Positions 8,607 through 19,000 of a DNA stretch of 64,000 nucleotides are shown in pieces. A program made the position numbers and the translations under genes. Location of the stretch: the NCBI RefSeq assembly GCF_029212575.1, contig NZ_JARGPK010000048.1, forward strand, positions 1 through 64,000, read 5' to 3'. Within the stretch, counting starts at the first letter, position 1. Each line of letters begins with the position of its first letter. This DNA is from Antarcticimicrobium sp. (lineage in GTDB: Bacteria > Pseudomonadota > Alphaproteobacteria > Rhodobacterales > Rhodobacteraceae). Under the pieces are notes generated by a model. The model saw only the letters and a program-made list of their open reading frames with translations. It was not told the DNA's origin and did not search any database.

Positions 8607-9032
8607 ATGGCCGACGCCAATGTACTCAACCCGCACCCACCCGAGTTTGATCGGTTTCTCTATGCGTCCGTCGGCGAGGATCGAAACGGATATGTCGTGA
8701 CGGTCCTCTCCACGCTCGCGCGGCTCGGCCTCGATCCATGGAAAGAAACCGCTGAGTTGGTCGCGCTGGGGCGCGATGCCGCGCGATCACGGTTGGGAAA
8801 GCTGCTTGCTCGATTTCCGGATGTTCCCACGCTCGCAAGCGATCACGGCAGGGTCGCACGGGACCTGAGCCAGCTGCTCCCGGATGGCCCGGCGCCAGGT
8901 ACCCTGAAGCGAGCTGCCTCGACGGTGGCCGTTGGTCGCCCGGGCAAAAGCGGCGCGATCTGGGCCGTGCTCGCGATCATCTTTGTGCTGTTTCAGATGT
9001 TTATGGTTGGCGGGTCGGGGTCTGGCGAATGA
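8607..9032 (+). CDS. Tail-anchored hypothetical protein
   Basis: The 141-residue protein starts at 8607 behind AAGGAA. Residues about 1-110 are soluble and helical (DRNGYVVTVLSTLARLGLDPW), and a single hydrophobic segment (about 118-135, AIWAVLAIIFVLFQMF) lies next to the C-terminus, so it is probably anchored in the inner membrane by its tail. The next gene starts in its stop codon (ATGA). I recall similar proteins in roseobacters without a function. Confidence 0.6.
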   Translation: MADANVLNPHPPEFDRFLYASVGEDRNGYVVTVLSTLARLGLDPWKETAELVALGRDAARSRLGKLLARFPDVPTLASDHGRVARDLSQLLPDGPAPGTLKRAASTVAVGRPGKSGAIWAVLAIIFVLFQMFMVGGSGSGE

Positions 9033-9442
9033 CCGTTTCCACTCAGACATCAACGCCAATGGGTCATTCTGCGCACAAGACCGGGACGCTTTCGCCGCGC
9101 GAACAGGGCGTTCTCTGGGACATGGAGGAACACTTCTGGACCAGTGGCGCCGACAACGCGCGGGCGACGACAGCGAACAACGCCATCATGATCTTCCCTT
9201 ATCCGCCCGGCATCCTCCAGGGTGACCAGATCTGGACCCATCTAAAGCAGAGCACCGGCTGGCGCTCCGTCGTCATGGCCGAACGTCGCGTCACGCGGTG
9301 TCATGACATTGCCATTCTCACCTACCGTGTCTCGGCGGAGAAAGCCGACGTACCGATCTACAAGGCACTCTGCGCCTCAACGTACCTCAACGATGACGAC
9401 ACCTGGCTGAGGATCTCCCACCAGCAGACCATGGTGGCCTGA
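9029..9442 (+). CDS. NTF2-like (DUF4440/SnoaL-type) small protein
   Basis: The 137-residue protein has the pattern of a single NTF2-like cone: an N-terminal helix (SPREQGVLWDMEEHFWTSG), then strands including RVTRCHDIAILTYRVSA and WLRISHQQTM. Such folds bind small ligands or act as minor enzymes; no catalytic residues can be named. It overlaps the tail-anchored gene by 4 bases, so the two are co-translated. Confidence 0.6.
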   Translation: MTVSTQTSTPMGHSAHKTGTLSPREQGVLWDMEEHFWTSGADNARATTANNAIMIFPYPPGILQGDQIWTHLKQSTGWRSVVMAERRVTRCHDIAILTYRVSAEKADVPIYKALCASTYLNDDDTWLRISHQQTMVA

Positions 9443-9656
9443 GTGCCGCAGTGTCATTCGACCTGCCGCACGCGCCGGGACTAACCTGCGTCAGTGCGGA
9501 GGTGCGTTGATATCGACTAGGTGAGATGTGCCCGCCGAATATTTGGTAAGGCATTTTTTCCGAGTACCCGAGAAGCATGCGGGCGTGTCAGACCTCAAAA
9601 GGTCAGCATGTCGGCGTGCTTCTTATTTCTCGGAACGTCCAGAAAGGACAATCCCA

Positions 9657-9845
9657 ATGACACCCGAACAGACCAAGACAGCCGACAAGATGAAGTCAGT
9701 GAAAGCCGCCTGGGACAAGGCACCCTCAGGCCCGAAGAAGGATTCGGCGCTGAAGCATTACCAGGCAGCTGAGAAGGCAAACACGGCGAAGAACGACGCC
9801 GAGACCAACAAGGAACTCGACGCGGCGACCCACGCCCTCGCCTGA
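9657..9845 (+). CDS. Small helical Lys/Ala-rich protein
   Basis: The product is 62 residues (MTPEQTKTADKMKSVKAAWD at the N-terminus), almost entirely predicted helix and rich in Lys, Ala and Asn. The ATG at 9657 has GAAAGGA upstream. A rho-independent terminator lies 26 bases past the stop, so the gene is a short transcription unit of its own. Similar short proteins occur in alphaproteobacteria; the role is unknown. Confidence 0.6.
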   Translation: MTPEQTKTADKMKSVKAAWDKAPSGPKKDSALKHYQAAEKANTAKNDAETNKELDAATHALA

Positions 9846-9870
9846 CCTTCGGCGTCTGACCTGATCACCG

Positions 9871-9909
9871 GGGCCGCCCGCCAAACAAGGGAGGGCGGTC
9901 CTCTTATTT
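9871..9909 (+). terminator. Rho-independent terminator of the small helical protein gene
   Basis: A 9-bp stem (9871-9879 with 9893-9901, one G-T pair) closes a 13-base loop and is followed by TCTTATTT. It ends the plus-strand transcript and overlaps the last codons of the convergent Crp/Fnr gene. Confidence 0.65.
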
Positions 9910-10638
9910 CAGGAGCGGCCCGGTCTGATCCAGATAGGCCGGATCGAACTCGGCAAGTTCCACCAGCCCGCCATAGTCGTGAAACGTCACATGTCCGTCC
10001 CGAAAGGTCACCAGTCCACTTTCGCGAAGCTGCCGCAGGACGCGGTTCACGTGGACCGCGCTCAGCCCCAGGGTATCGGCGAGGTGGTACTGCGTCAGCG
10101 GGCATTCGAACCCTTCTTTGCTGCCCATGCCCACCAACGCCAGCCTTGACCCCAGCTCCAACAGGAAATGCGCCATGCGCGCGTCCGCATCACGCCGACC
10201 GATCCCGACGAGGTGCTCGACCACCATCGCCTCGTCCCTTGACGCCGCCCACAGAATTGCGGTCGCCAAGCGAGGGGTCTGCGCGAACGCATCAAGAAGA
10301 TCGCTCGTCAGCACTTCGGCAGCCTCGATGTCCACGATAGGTTCGAAACTGTGGTCCGAGGTGCGCAAGAGAACGCTTCGCAACCCCAGAAAATCCCCCG
10401 GCACCTGGAAATCCACGATCTGGCGCGTCCCGTCGGCCTGTAGCTTGTAGGAACAGACCCAACCTGCAGAAAGAATATACGCGGCCTGAGACGACTGGCC
10501 CTGATGCACCATATCGCGCCCCGCGACGAAGGATCGACGACGCTGGTGCAGTCGTTCAAGGACGGCCAGCTCGACCTCCGACAGAGCGACGAAGGCCGAG
10601 AGCTTGCGCGTCAGAGGGCTGTGTTCAGCTGATGTCAT
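9904..10638 (-). CDS. Crp/Fnr-family transcriptional regulator
   Basis: The 244-residue protein has an N-terminal cyclic-nucleotide-binding-like beta barrel (about 20-140; FQVPGDFLGLRSVLL) and a C-terminal winged helix with the recognition region LADTLGLSAVHVNRVLRQL (about 190-209). It lacks the N-terminal Cys cluster of Fnr, so it should not sense oxygen by a 4Fe-4S cluster. The start at 10638 is set by GGGAGGA upstream. It is divergent from the 78-residue protein at 10788, and may regulate it or the stress genes around. Confidence 0.85.
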   Translation of the reverse strand: MTSAEHSPLTRKLSAFVALSEVELAVLERLHQRRRSFVAGRDMVHQGQSSQAAYILSAGWVCSYKLQADGTRQIVDFQVPGDFLGLRSVLLRTSDHSFEPIVDIEAAEVLTSDLLDAFAQTPRLATAILWAASRDEAMVVEHLVGIGRRDADARMAHFLLELGSRLALVGMGSKEGFECPLTQYHLADTLGLSAVHVNRVLRQLRESGLVTFRDGHVTFHDYGGLVELAEFDPAYLDQTGPLLK

Positions 10639-10787
10639 GGGTCCTCCCGGCATGCTTCTACCCAAAAGCAAGACTCGGCCCGGACACTGCTCTGGATCAG
10701 TCCAGAATAACGCACTTCCTGCGATAAGTACGGATGCATCTGAACCTCGCCTTTCCCCGGTTCGCGATGCCAAGGAAGGAAACCCCG

Positions 10788-11024
10788 ATGTCCACGGCGA
10801 GCGACCATGCAGGCCAGGCCGCCCTATCGATCTGCGAGGCGCTCCTGCTTGCCATGAATGATCGCGGGCTGCTGCCGGAACACGAGATCGTGGGGGTTCT
10901 TCGCGACGCGGCCGCGACACACGAGAACGCCGTCGGCACCGAACTCGAAACGGAGAGGCACCGCGCCGTCGCGGACTTGATCAACGCGATCATCGCTGGC
11001 GGCAACTCGGTTCGACGCTTGTGA
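10788..11024 (+). CDS. Small hypothetical protein divergent from the Crp/Fnr gene
   Basis: The 78-residue soluble protein starts at 10788 with AAGGAAGGA upstream. It is helical (LSICEALLLAMNDRGLLPEH, then ELETERHRAVADLINAII). Similar small proteins sit beside Crp/Fnr regulators in several alphaproteobacteria as I recall. No catalytic motif is visible. Confidence 0.55.
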   Translation: MSTASDHAGQAALSICEALLLAMNDRGLLPEHEIVGVLRDAAATHENAVGTELETERHRAVADLINAIIAGGNSVRRL

Positions 11025-11137
11025 AATCGAGCTTCAACGAACTGCAGGAGCAGTTATGGATATTCATTGATTGGTCGCAGAAAGATATTTTTGAGGCGCC
11101 ATTGTAGAGCCCCTGCTGAGCCATCATTTCGATAACA

Positions 11138-11164
11138 TTGGCACTCCGGTATGGCGAGTGCCAA
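11138..11164 (+). promoter_or_regulatory. CIRCE operator of groESL
   Basis: TTGGCACTC and GAGTGCCAA form a perfect 9-bp inverted repeat around a 9-base spacer. This is the CIRCE architecture bound by the HrcA repressor, with G in place of the usual A at the third position of each arm (consensus TTAGCACTC). It lies 55 bases before groES. Confidence 0.85.
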
Positions 11165-11218
11165 TGCCTATCCGAACATCGCCATGCTCCCTTGGACATA
11201 TTAAGAAGGAGCACTCTG

Positions 11219-13179
<1,961 letters not shown>

Positions 13180-13289
13180 TCGCCCGCATCTCATTGGCAG
13201 GGCCCCTGGGGCGCCAAATCGCAAACTGACGAAGGCCAAGGACGAAAGAAAAGCATCAGAAACAGAAATCTGGATCAGGAGGATCTGAC

Positions 13290-13424
13290 GTGTCAAAAGG
13301 TGACAAGAAGCGTGGAAACAGAGAAGCGAAGAAACCCAAGAAAGTGAAGGAAAAGGTCGTTGCGACAGCCGACTTCACGAAGGGCAGAGCCCTGAACAAT
13401 ATTGGCGAGCACAAGAAGAAATAG
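13290..13424 (+). CDS. Small Lys-rich conserved protein
   Basis: The 44-residue product begins (M)SKGDKKRGNREAKKPKKVKE and ends IGEHKKK. The start is GTG at 13290 with AGGAGG 8 bases upstream. I recall this family as widespread in alphaproteobacteria. It is very basic and probably disordered, fit to bind RNA or ribosomes (inference). It lies 110 bases behind groEL and may share its transcript. Confidence 0.65.
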   Translation: MSKGDKKRGNREAKKPKKVKEKVVATADFTKGRALNNIGEHKKK

Positions 13425-13586
13425 GTGTCGGTCCACGTGACTTTATATCACGAAAGATGGAGCCAGATGGCAGTGGGAGAAGCAGCGGCTTGCTGCATCA
13501 GGCAGCCTCTGGGCCGCAAAAGAAGCAACGGTGAAGAGTTGCCGAAGAAAATACGCAACACGCTTGTTTGATCGAGAAGTCGCGAG

Positions 13587-13841
13587 TTAGCGAATGCAAT
13601 CCCGCGCCTGCTCTCGCATCACGGCGTAGTCGCTGAGCATCTCCACGATTGCTGATCCCTCGCGCAGCAGGACCAGCTCCTCTGCCGCCCGGACCTGAAA
13701 CTCCCCGCTATATTCCACGACCGGTGGACATGCCGCCAAGCTGCGAGTTTCAAAATCCGCCTTCACGCAGCCGGTCAACCAACTGGCCCCGATCACGAGG
13801 ACGGCGAGCCGCCGCCTCCAGCATCCTTCGCTGAACTTCAT
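13587..13841 (-). CDS. Outer-membrane spanin lipoprotein (Rz1-like)
   Basis: The 84-residue protein has a basic start, a hydrophobic segment and a lipobox, SWLTGC (Cys about 25), so it should be lipidated and sorted to the outer membrane. The start at 13841 has GGGAGA 6 bases upstream. The first 92 bases overlap the preceding gene in another frame, the arrangement of Rz/Rz1 pairs. With the inner-membrane partner it would fuse the two membranes at the end of lysis. Homology to known spanins is not obvious from the sequence; the call rests on architecture and position. Confidence 0.65.
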   Translation of the reverse strand: MKFSEGCWRRRLAVLVIGASWLTGCVKADFETRSLAACPPVVEYSGEFQVRAAEELVLLREGSAIVEMLSDYAVMREQARDCIR

Positions 13842-14007
13842 CAGCTTTCTCCCTAGCTTCAAGGCGTTCCGCCAGGCGACCAGCGCGCTCGCCGGAGCGG
13901 CGCAGGGTCAGCAAGAACAGAAGAATCGCAAAAACTGTGACGCCGTAGCGGAGCGCTGCGCGTGCCCATGCCGATCCAACGAGCGAAGCGAAAAGCTCAC
14001 CGATCAT
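13750..14007 (-). CDS. Inner-membrane spanin (Rz-like)
   Basis: The 85-residue protein has one N-terminal membrane segment (about 20-38, RYGVTVFAILLFLLTL) followed by a charged helix rich in Arg, Glu and Ala (about 40-75) that can form a coiled coil in the periplasm. Its ATG at 14007 overlaps the endolysin stop (ATGA), and its end overlaps the lipoprotein gene out of frame. This is the expected layout of an i-spanin directly after an endolysin. Confidence 0.65.
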   Translation of the reverse strand: MIGELFASLVGSAWARAALRYGVTVFAILLFLLTLRRSGERAGRLAERLEAREKADEVQRRMLEAAARRPRDRGQLVDRLREGGF

Positions 14008-14678
14008 CGCTGCCCCCGCTTCCAATCATCGAGGCGCGCGTAGATCGTGACCGCAATGCCCGCGACTGCCACGGCGATAAATACCCACCGGAGCGTGTCA
14101 AGATACGGCACGAGCGGCAGGATGGCGGATTGGGTCTCCGCGAGGACGCTTTGCGCGACCTCGACACCTGCCGCGCCCAGCGTCGCCACTCCGGCCGCCC
14201 CGCCGCCCTTCATGGTGCGACTGTCGGCCAGCACTTCGCGCGCGGGCGGCACGTCCTCGGCGAAAGCTGTCGCCCGGACCGGAAAGCGCTCTCCCCACTG
14301 GCGGGTGGGTCCGAGATCGACATGGATGAAACCCGAGCGCGGATAGAAGCCGAACCCAAGGAACCCGACTGCGCGTGCCGCCGCCTCGAACACGACCGGG
14401 TCATGGTTAGACATTGCGATATCGAAGGCCGCGCCATCCATGTGCTTGGACCGCGTCGCGCCGCCGACGGCGCGGTTGTGCTCCGGGCTACGATATGCGG
14501 ACCGCACGATCAGCGGCTTGCCCAGCCGGTCGCGCAGCGCCTGCAGCTTGTCCAGCGCGGGTTCGTTGATCAGCAGCTTACCAGTGCCACGGCATGCGAT
14601 TTCGGCGGGCGAGAAATTGGGCCAGCGCCAGGTGCCTCCCGGCACGTCACGCCAGTGATCGTAAAAGGTCGTGGTCAT
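14004..14678 (-). CDS. Endolysin: M15-type peptidase with C-terminal membrane segment
   Basis: The 224-residue protein has a peptidase M15_3 (D-Ala-D-Ala carboxypeptidase-like) domain over about 15-125. Zinc and catalytic motifs are visible: SAYRSPEHN, SKHMDGAAFDI (His and Asp) and GFIHVDLG (His). A hydrophobic segment near the C-terminus (about 196-214, LRWVFIAVAVAGIAVTIYA) could hold it in the membrane, unusual for a lambda-type endolysin but common in this M15 group. The start at 14678 has CTGGAGGA upstream. It would cut peptidoglycan cross-links during lysis. Confidence 0.85.
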   Translation of the reverse strand: MTTTFYDHWRDVPGGTWRWPNFSPAEIACRGTGKLLINEPALDKLQALRDRLGKPLIVRSAYRSPEHNRAVGGATRSKHMDGAAFDIAMSNHDPVVFEAAARAVGFLGFGFYPRSGFIHVDLGPTRQWGERFPVRATAFAEDVPPAREVLADSRTMKGGGAAGVATLGAAGVEVAQSVLAETQSAILPLVPYLDTLRWVFIAVAVAGIAVTIYARLDDWKRGQR

Positions 14679-14693
14679 GGTGTCCTCCAGAAA

Positions 14694-14719
14694 CAAAAAA
14701 ACCCGCCACAAGGGCGGGT
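14694..14719 (-). terminator. Rho-independent terminator in front of the endolysin gene
   Basis: On the minus strand ACCCGCC (14719-14713), a 5-base loop and GGCGGGT (14707-14701) form a perfect 7-bp stem, followed by a run of T (14700-14695). It separates the tail/holin transcript from the endolysin-spanin genes; its T-run ends just before the endolysin ribosome-binding site. Confidence 0.8.
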
Positions 14720-14751
14720 CCGGGTTGGCAGATGAACTGAGGCGAGCGCTT

Positions 14752-15042
14752 TTACGGACCGCCGCCGAAGATCTTGAGCTTCAGTGCAATTCCGGCGAGG
14801 AGCGCCAGCATCACGCCAGTAGTGATGAGATGGACGGCCGTCTGAACGGCCGTGCGCCGCACGAAGCGGATGCAGTCGAGCAGTGAGCGAAGATCGCGGA
14901 TGTCGAGGACCGCGTCCTTGCCATCGATCCCGGCGTCGGCCAGCGCCCGTTTGGCCCCTGCTTCAGCAGCGCGCGTCAGCATGGTCTGGAATTCGATTTC
15001 GGACATGCGCATGTCGCCCTGATCGGCGCGAGGTGGCGTCAT
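14752..15042 (-). CDS. DUF6127-like membrane protein, holin candidate
   Basis: The 96-residue protein has a soluble N-terminus (EIEFQTMLTRAAEAGAKRAL, then DIRDLRSLLDCIRFVRRTA) and one C-terminal hydrophobic segment (about 70-90). I recall this family (DUF6127) from rhodobacter and sphingomonad prophages, always near endolysins. One membrane helix and the position before the lysis genes make a holin or holin-like role plausible, not proven. It overlaps the upstream receptor-binding gene by 4 bases. Confidence 0.6.
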   Translation of the reverse strand: MTPPRADQGDMRMSEIEFQTMLTRAAEAGAKRALADAGIDGKDAVLDIRDLRSLLDCIRFVRRTAVQTAVHLITTGVMLALLAGIALKLKIFGGGP

Positions 15043-16034
15043 GACGAGACAATCCCGGCTTCTGTCGGCAGCGCGGCCGTGGTCCAGGCCGTGCTGTCGG
15101 CCGGGTTCACGTCCCAGGTCGAATAGACCGGACTGGCCAAATCGGGCGACGGCGTACCGGGCGACGCATCATAGTCGACCCCGCCGATCCGCAGGAACCC
15201 CGCTATACCGGTTGGCCCTGCCGTTCCGAGCTGGGCCAGCTGCTTCACATGCACGCCCGCGATGGCTGAAGCCCCGGCAGGCCCCGTTGGCCCCGCCAGC
15301 GAAAACGACAAGCGCTGACCGGCGATGTCACTTGCGGCGCGGGTGGCGATGTCGCCGTCCTTCACCGCATCGACCCCACCCGAAAAGGCGTCATAGGTCG
15401 CGACCAGATCGGGCGTGCGCCGCGCGAAACGCCGCCCGATGGTCGAGACGCCGTCGAGCACTGCGATGTGGGCGTAGTACCAGGTGGCGGGGTTGTAAAA
15501 GTCGAAGAGGTAGAGGTTGCGCCAGACGCAACGGACGGGCCGTCCCTTGGCGCCCGTGTTGGCGGCGGTCGCGCTGCTATGCATCACGCCGTCGACGTAG
15601 AACTCGACGGTGATGTTGGCACCCACGGCGATCTTCACATCGATCCAGTATGTCTGGTTCGTCGCCGCGACGAAGGAGGAAGCCCCATCGACATTCGTGT
15701 CACCCATGGCCATGGCGTGGTACTTCTCGTCGTCCCGCTCGGTCCGAACCTGGCCGACCTGCCGGTTCGCCGCGTCGTAGAACTCGAGGAAGATGCCATC
15801 CTGAGCGATGATGTGGGCATTGATCGACGGCGCCCGGAAGCGGAACCCGATCCAGACATCGCCCGTGGGTTCTGCCCATGTGGCCGAGAATGGCACGGAC
15901 GAGCCGTTGTTGGCCGTGATCTTGACCGCGTTGACGTCGTATGCCGGATCGAACCCGGCGGCGTCAGCGCTGATGCGGCCCTCGATGCCCGCAAGGTCGG
16001 TGACCTGGTGTCCAAGATGGAGAATGTGGCTCAT
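15039..16034 (-). CDS. Phage tail-tip protein with LamG-like domain
   Basis: The 331-residue protein starts MSHILHLGHQVTDLAG. Residues about 30-215 have the alternating strands of a concanavalin/LamG-like jelly roll (VWIGFRFRAPS, GIFLEFYDAANRQVGQVR, WIDVKIAVGANITVEFYVDG). The C-terminus has a Gly-Pro-rich collagen-like patch (AGPTGPAGASAIAG). Such proteins bind carbohydrate on the host surface. Its ATG overlaps the stop of the big tail-tip gene. I infer a receptor-binding or tip-decoration role. Confidence 0.65.
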   Translation of the reverse strand: MSHILHLGHQVTDLAGIEGRISADAAGFDPAYDVNAVKITANNGSSVPFSATWAEPTGDVWIGFRFRAPSINAHIIAQDGIFLEFYDAANRQVGQVRTERDDEKYHAMAMGDTNVDGASSFVAATNQTYWIDVKIAVGANITVEFYVDGVMHSSATAANTGAKGRPVRCVWRNLYLFDFYNPATWYYAHIAVLDGVSTIGRRFARRTPDLVATYDAFSGGVDAVKDGDIATRAASDIAGQRLSFSLAGPTGPAGASAIAGVHVKQLAQLGTAGPTGIAGFLRIGGVDYDASPGTPSPDLASPVYSTWDVNPADSTAWTTAALPTEAGIVSS

Positions 16035-19000
16035 GGAAGTACCTCGATGTAGAGAGCGGCCTCGGCGGCCGTGAGGCGGGACTGACCGCCCCATTCGTTG
16101 AAGATATCGATGTCCGGGATGGTGAGGCGCGCGTCACTACCAAAGCCGATCCAGAGGACCGCCTCTGCGATGGTCAGCTGTACCGCCCCGCCGCGATCAA
16201 GGAAGATTACTGTCTCGGCAACGGTCAAGCGCGCGTCGGCCCCGATCTCGGTCCAGGCGGAGACCTCGGCGACCTTGATGCCGTCCGGCATGAACAGCCG
16301 GATCGACCGGGCTTGCCAGGCCTCGTAGCTTATGGTCCCGGTCGTGCGGCGAGCCTGCACCCAAACCTCGAAATGCTTGGTGCCTGTGGGCGCTGCGAGG
16401 ATCGGGACATCCTCCTTGTTCAGCGTGACGCTGTTGGCGGCACCCACGTCGATCACGGCGGCCGGTGGCTCGATGGTTGCGTCGGTATCGGGATCGACCC
16501 AGCGGATCTCGACGGCGTAGGTAACGCCGGGTTCCGGCCCGATATCGCCTGCGTCATAGGCATCGAACACGCTACTGGTCTGGGTAAGCCTGTCGCGATG
16601 GGACCAGGTCAGAAGGACCGGCCCGAGGTTCAGGACGTTCGGATTCACGACCGACACACCGTTGCCCCGCAGATCACCGGGCGGAAGCGGTCGGATGGCG
16701 CGGCTGGCCAGCGTCACGGCATCTTCGGGTGCCTGTGCCAGCGGCAGCGTCCCGAAGCCGGTCTCGGGCAGCATCTTGATCGTGACCGTTTCTCCGGCCG
16801 CAAAGCCCGCCTCTGATGCATTTGCAAGCTGCTGCCAGCAGATGACTGGCGTGCCTGCGGTATGGGCTTGCGGGACAGTGTCGAGACAGCCGCGCCCGAC
16901 AGTCAGCGCGGTAGCACTTACCCCATCGATCCGGACCAGCTCATCACCGATCACGGCCAGCGTGCCGATGGCCACGTCCCCGAGCCCGGTCCAGCTGCCG
17001 ACGGTAAGCACGCGTTCGGCCGGATCGTTACTGACGTCTGACACAAGCAGCGCTGTCGGCACAAACTCGACCGCCTCTTCCAGCGTGTAGCCCGCCCCGC
17101 TGTCGCTCCAGACCTGCGCAGAGAGCGCATCGGCCGAGGGACGTTCCCCGGCCGCAACGATCGCACCCACTCCCGGATCCTCCTCGAGAAGCGCGTCGGC
17201 TTGTGCATGCCCCAACTCCTGGACCAGCAGCCAGTATGGTGCTTCGGCAACCCAGCGGCGGGTCAGCGGCTTGGGCGGCAGGATCAGGCTGCCGGGATCG
17301 CCGCTTTCGCCGCCGACAAGGGCAGTCTCGCCAAGCGCGAACACATCCTCGGCGACCCTGAGGCGCACGCCATTGGCGCGCCCGTCGCCATGGTCGATCT
17401 CGACGATGCGAACCACGACGCCCTCGAGCCCGCGCCGAGGATTTGACAACACGATCACGTCGCCCGGATCGAGCTCGGCGCCAACGCGGGAGACCGTGAT
17501 CTCGCCCGACAGGATCGGTGCCGACAGCGCCCGTAGATCGCGTTCCGCGACCCGGACGGCAAGGGACTCGAAACGAATGCCCGGATAATCGACCGTCGCG
17601 CTCACGACCTGACCGAGGTCCTGGACGAGCGCGGTATCGGTCACGCTGACCGATCCGGTCTGGTCGGTGCGGGCGTCAGAAAACTTCGCCGTCACTGAGT
17701 TCACGAGATCAGCGGCCTCGCGACGGCCTAGCTCACCCCAGTCGACGACATTGGTCTCATCGAAGACCGGCAGCGTCTCAGGATCATAATCGGCGCGGAT
17801 CAGGCGCAACTCCCAACGACCAGAGCGGCGGTCGACATAGAGATAGGCGTCGATGTGCTTCAGCACGTCGGCAAGGAAATCCTCGATGGTCGATTCCCGC
17901 TGCCAGAGCAGCGACAACCCGAAGCCTTCGGAAAAGAGCGCGTCCGCGGCGACAGCGAAGCTGGGGCCGATGTCGGCGAAGGTATGTCCAAGGCCCCAAT
18001 CCCCGTTGGTCAGACACTCCCGGATGATGTGGGCCGGGTTCATGTCGGGGCCCTGCCCGAAGGCTGCGCGCAGCGAGGCCACCAGTGCATCGGGATCGCC
18101 GGGCGGCACGACCGGCACGCCATCAACGGGCGTGTTGTCGATCTGGGCGGTGGCGCTGGTATCGGAGAGCGCGATGTTGAAGGCGAAGACATCGACCTCC
18201 GAGATGCCGGAGAGCGTTGCAATGGCGGTCTGGAGGGTCGAGGCCGGGCTCGGTTCGCCGTCGGTGACGAAAATCAGGATGCGGCGTTTACCGCCCGATC
18301 CATTGAAAAACGCCCCAGCTTGGCTGACGGCGACGCCGAAATCCGTGCCGCCGCTCACCGAGCTCGAGAGCGCATCGACCCAGTCCTGGAGCTCGCCGTA
18401 GGCCGTGGCATCGGCGTCGCGCCGCAGGATCGAGCCGGATACGGTGGAGTTCCAGGTGACGATCTGGACGTCGTTCGGCTCCAGGGCGTTCTCGCCGATC
18501 TCTTCGACCAGACGTGAGACGGCAGCGATTTGCGCCGCCATGCGCGATCCCGACATCGAGCCCGAAGCGTCCATGGCAATGTAGATCGCGGCATCCCCGA
18601 TCCGCACTTCCGGTACGATCTGCGCTTTTTCAGGATACCATTGCGGGCCGCCGTCCTCGGCCTGCAGTATCCGCGTCAGGCGCACCGACCACGGCTTAAG
18701 GTAGGGATTAAGGCCGAGAAACACCTGCCGCAGCACAAGCGAGCAGATGCCGCGATAGCCGGGCACATCGGCCCCGGCATTGGCGGCGAGATAGTCGTTC
18801 TGTGCCTGGCTCGGCGCGCCCATCAGCACGTCGATGTCGCCGACGATCCCGCCTTCGCGCTTCTCGCCGCCGAAGAGATCGGGCTTGTTGATCCGGATGC
18901 GTCCGCCCGCAGCCCCACCGTTCAGGCTGGGCACGCTGGCTGCATCCGACACCGCCACCGATTGGGCCGTGAAGGCCGTTGCCGCAGGCTCGACGAGCCA

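Noticed and set aside
13434..13586. Possible attL core for the serine integrase, e.g. CGTGA-CTTTATA-TCACG near 13433-13449
   Set aside because: I could not find a matching core near 53551-53667; the short inverted repeat could as well be a regulator site. Not enough to call an attachment site.
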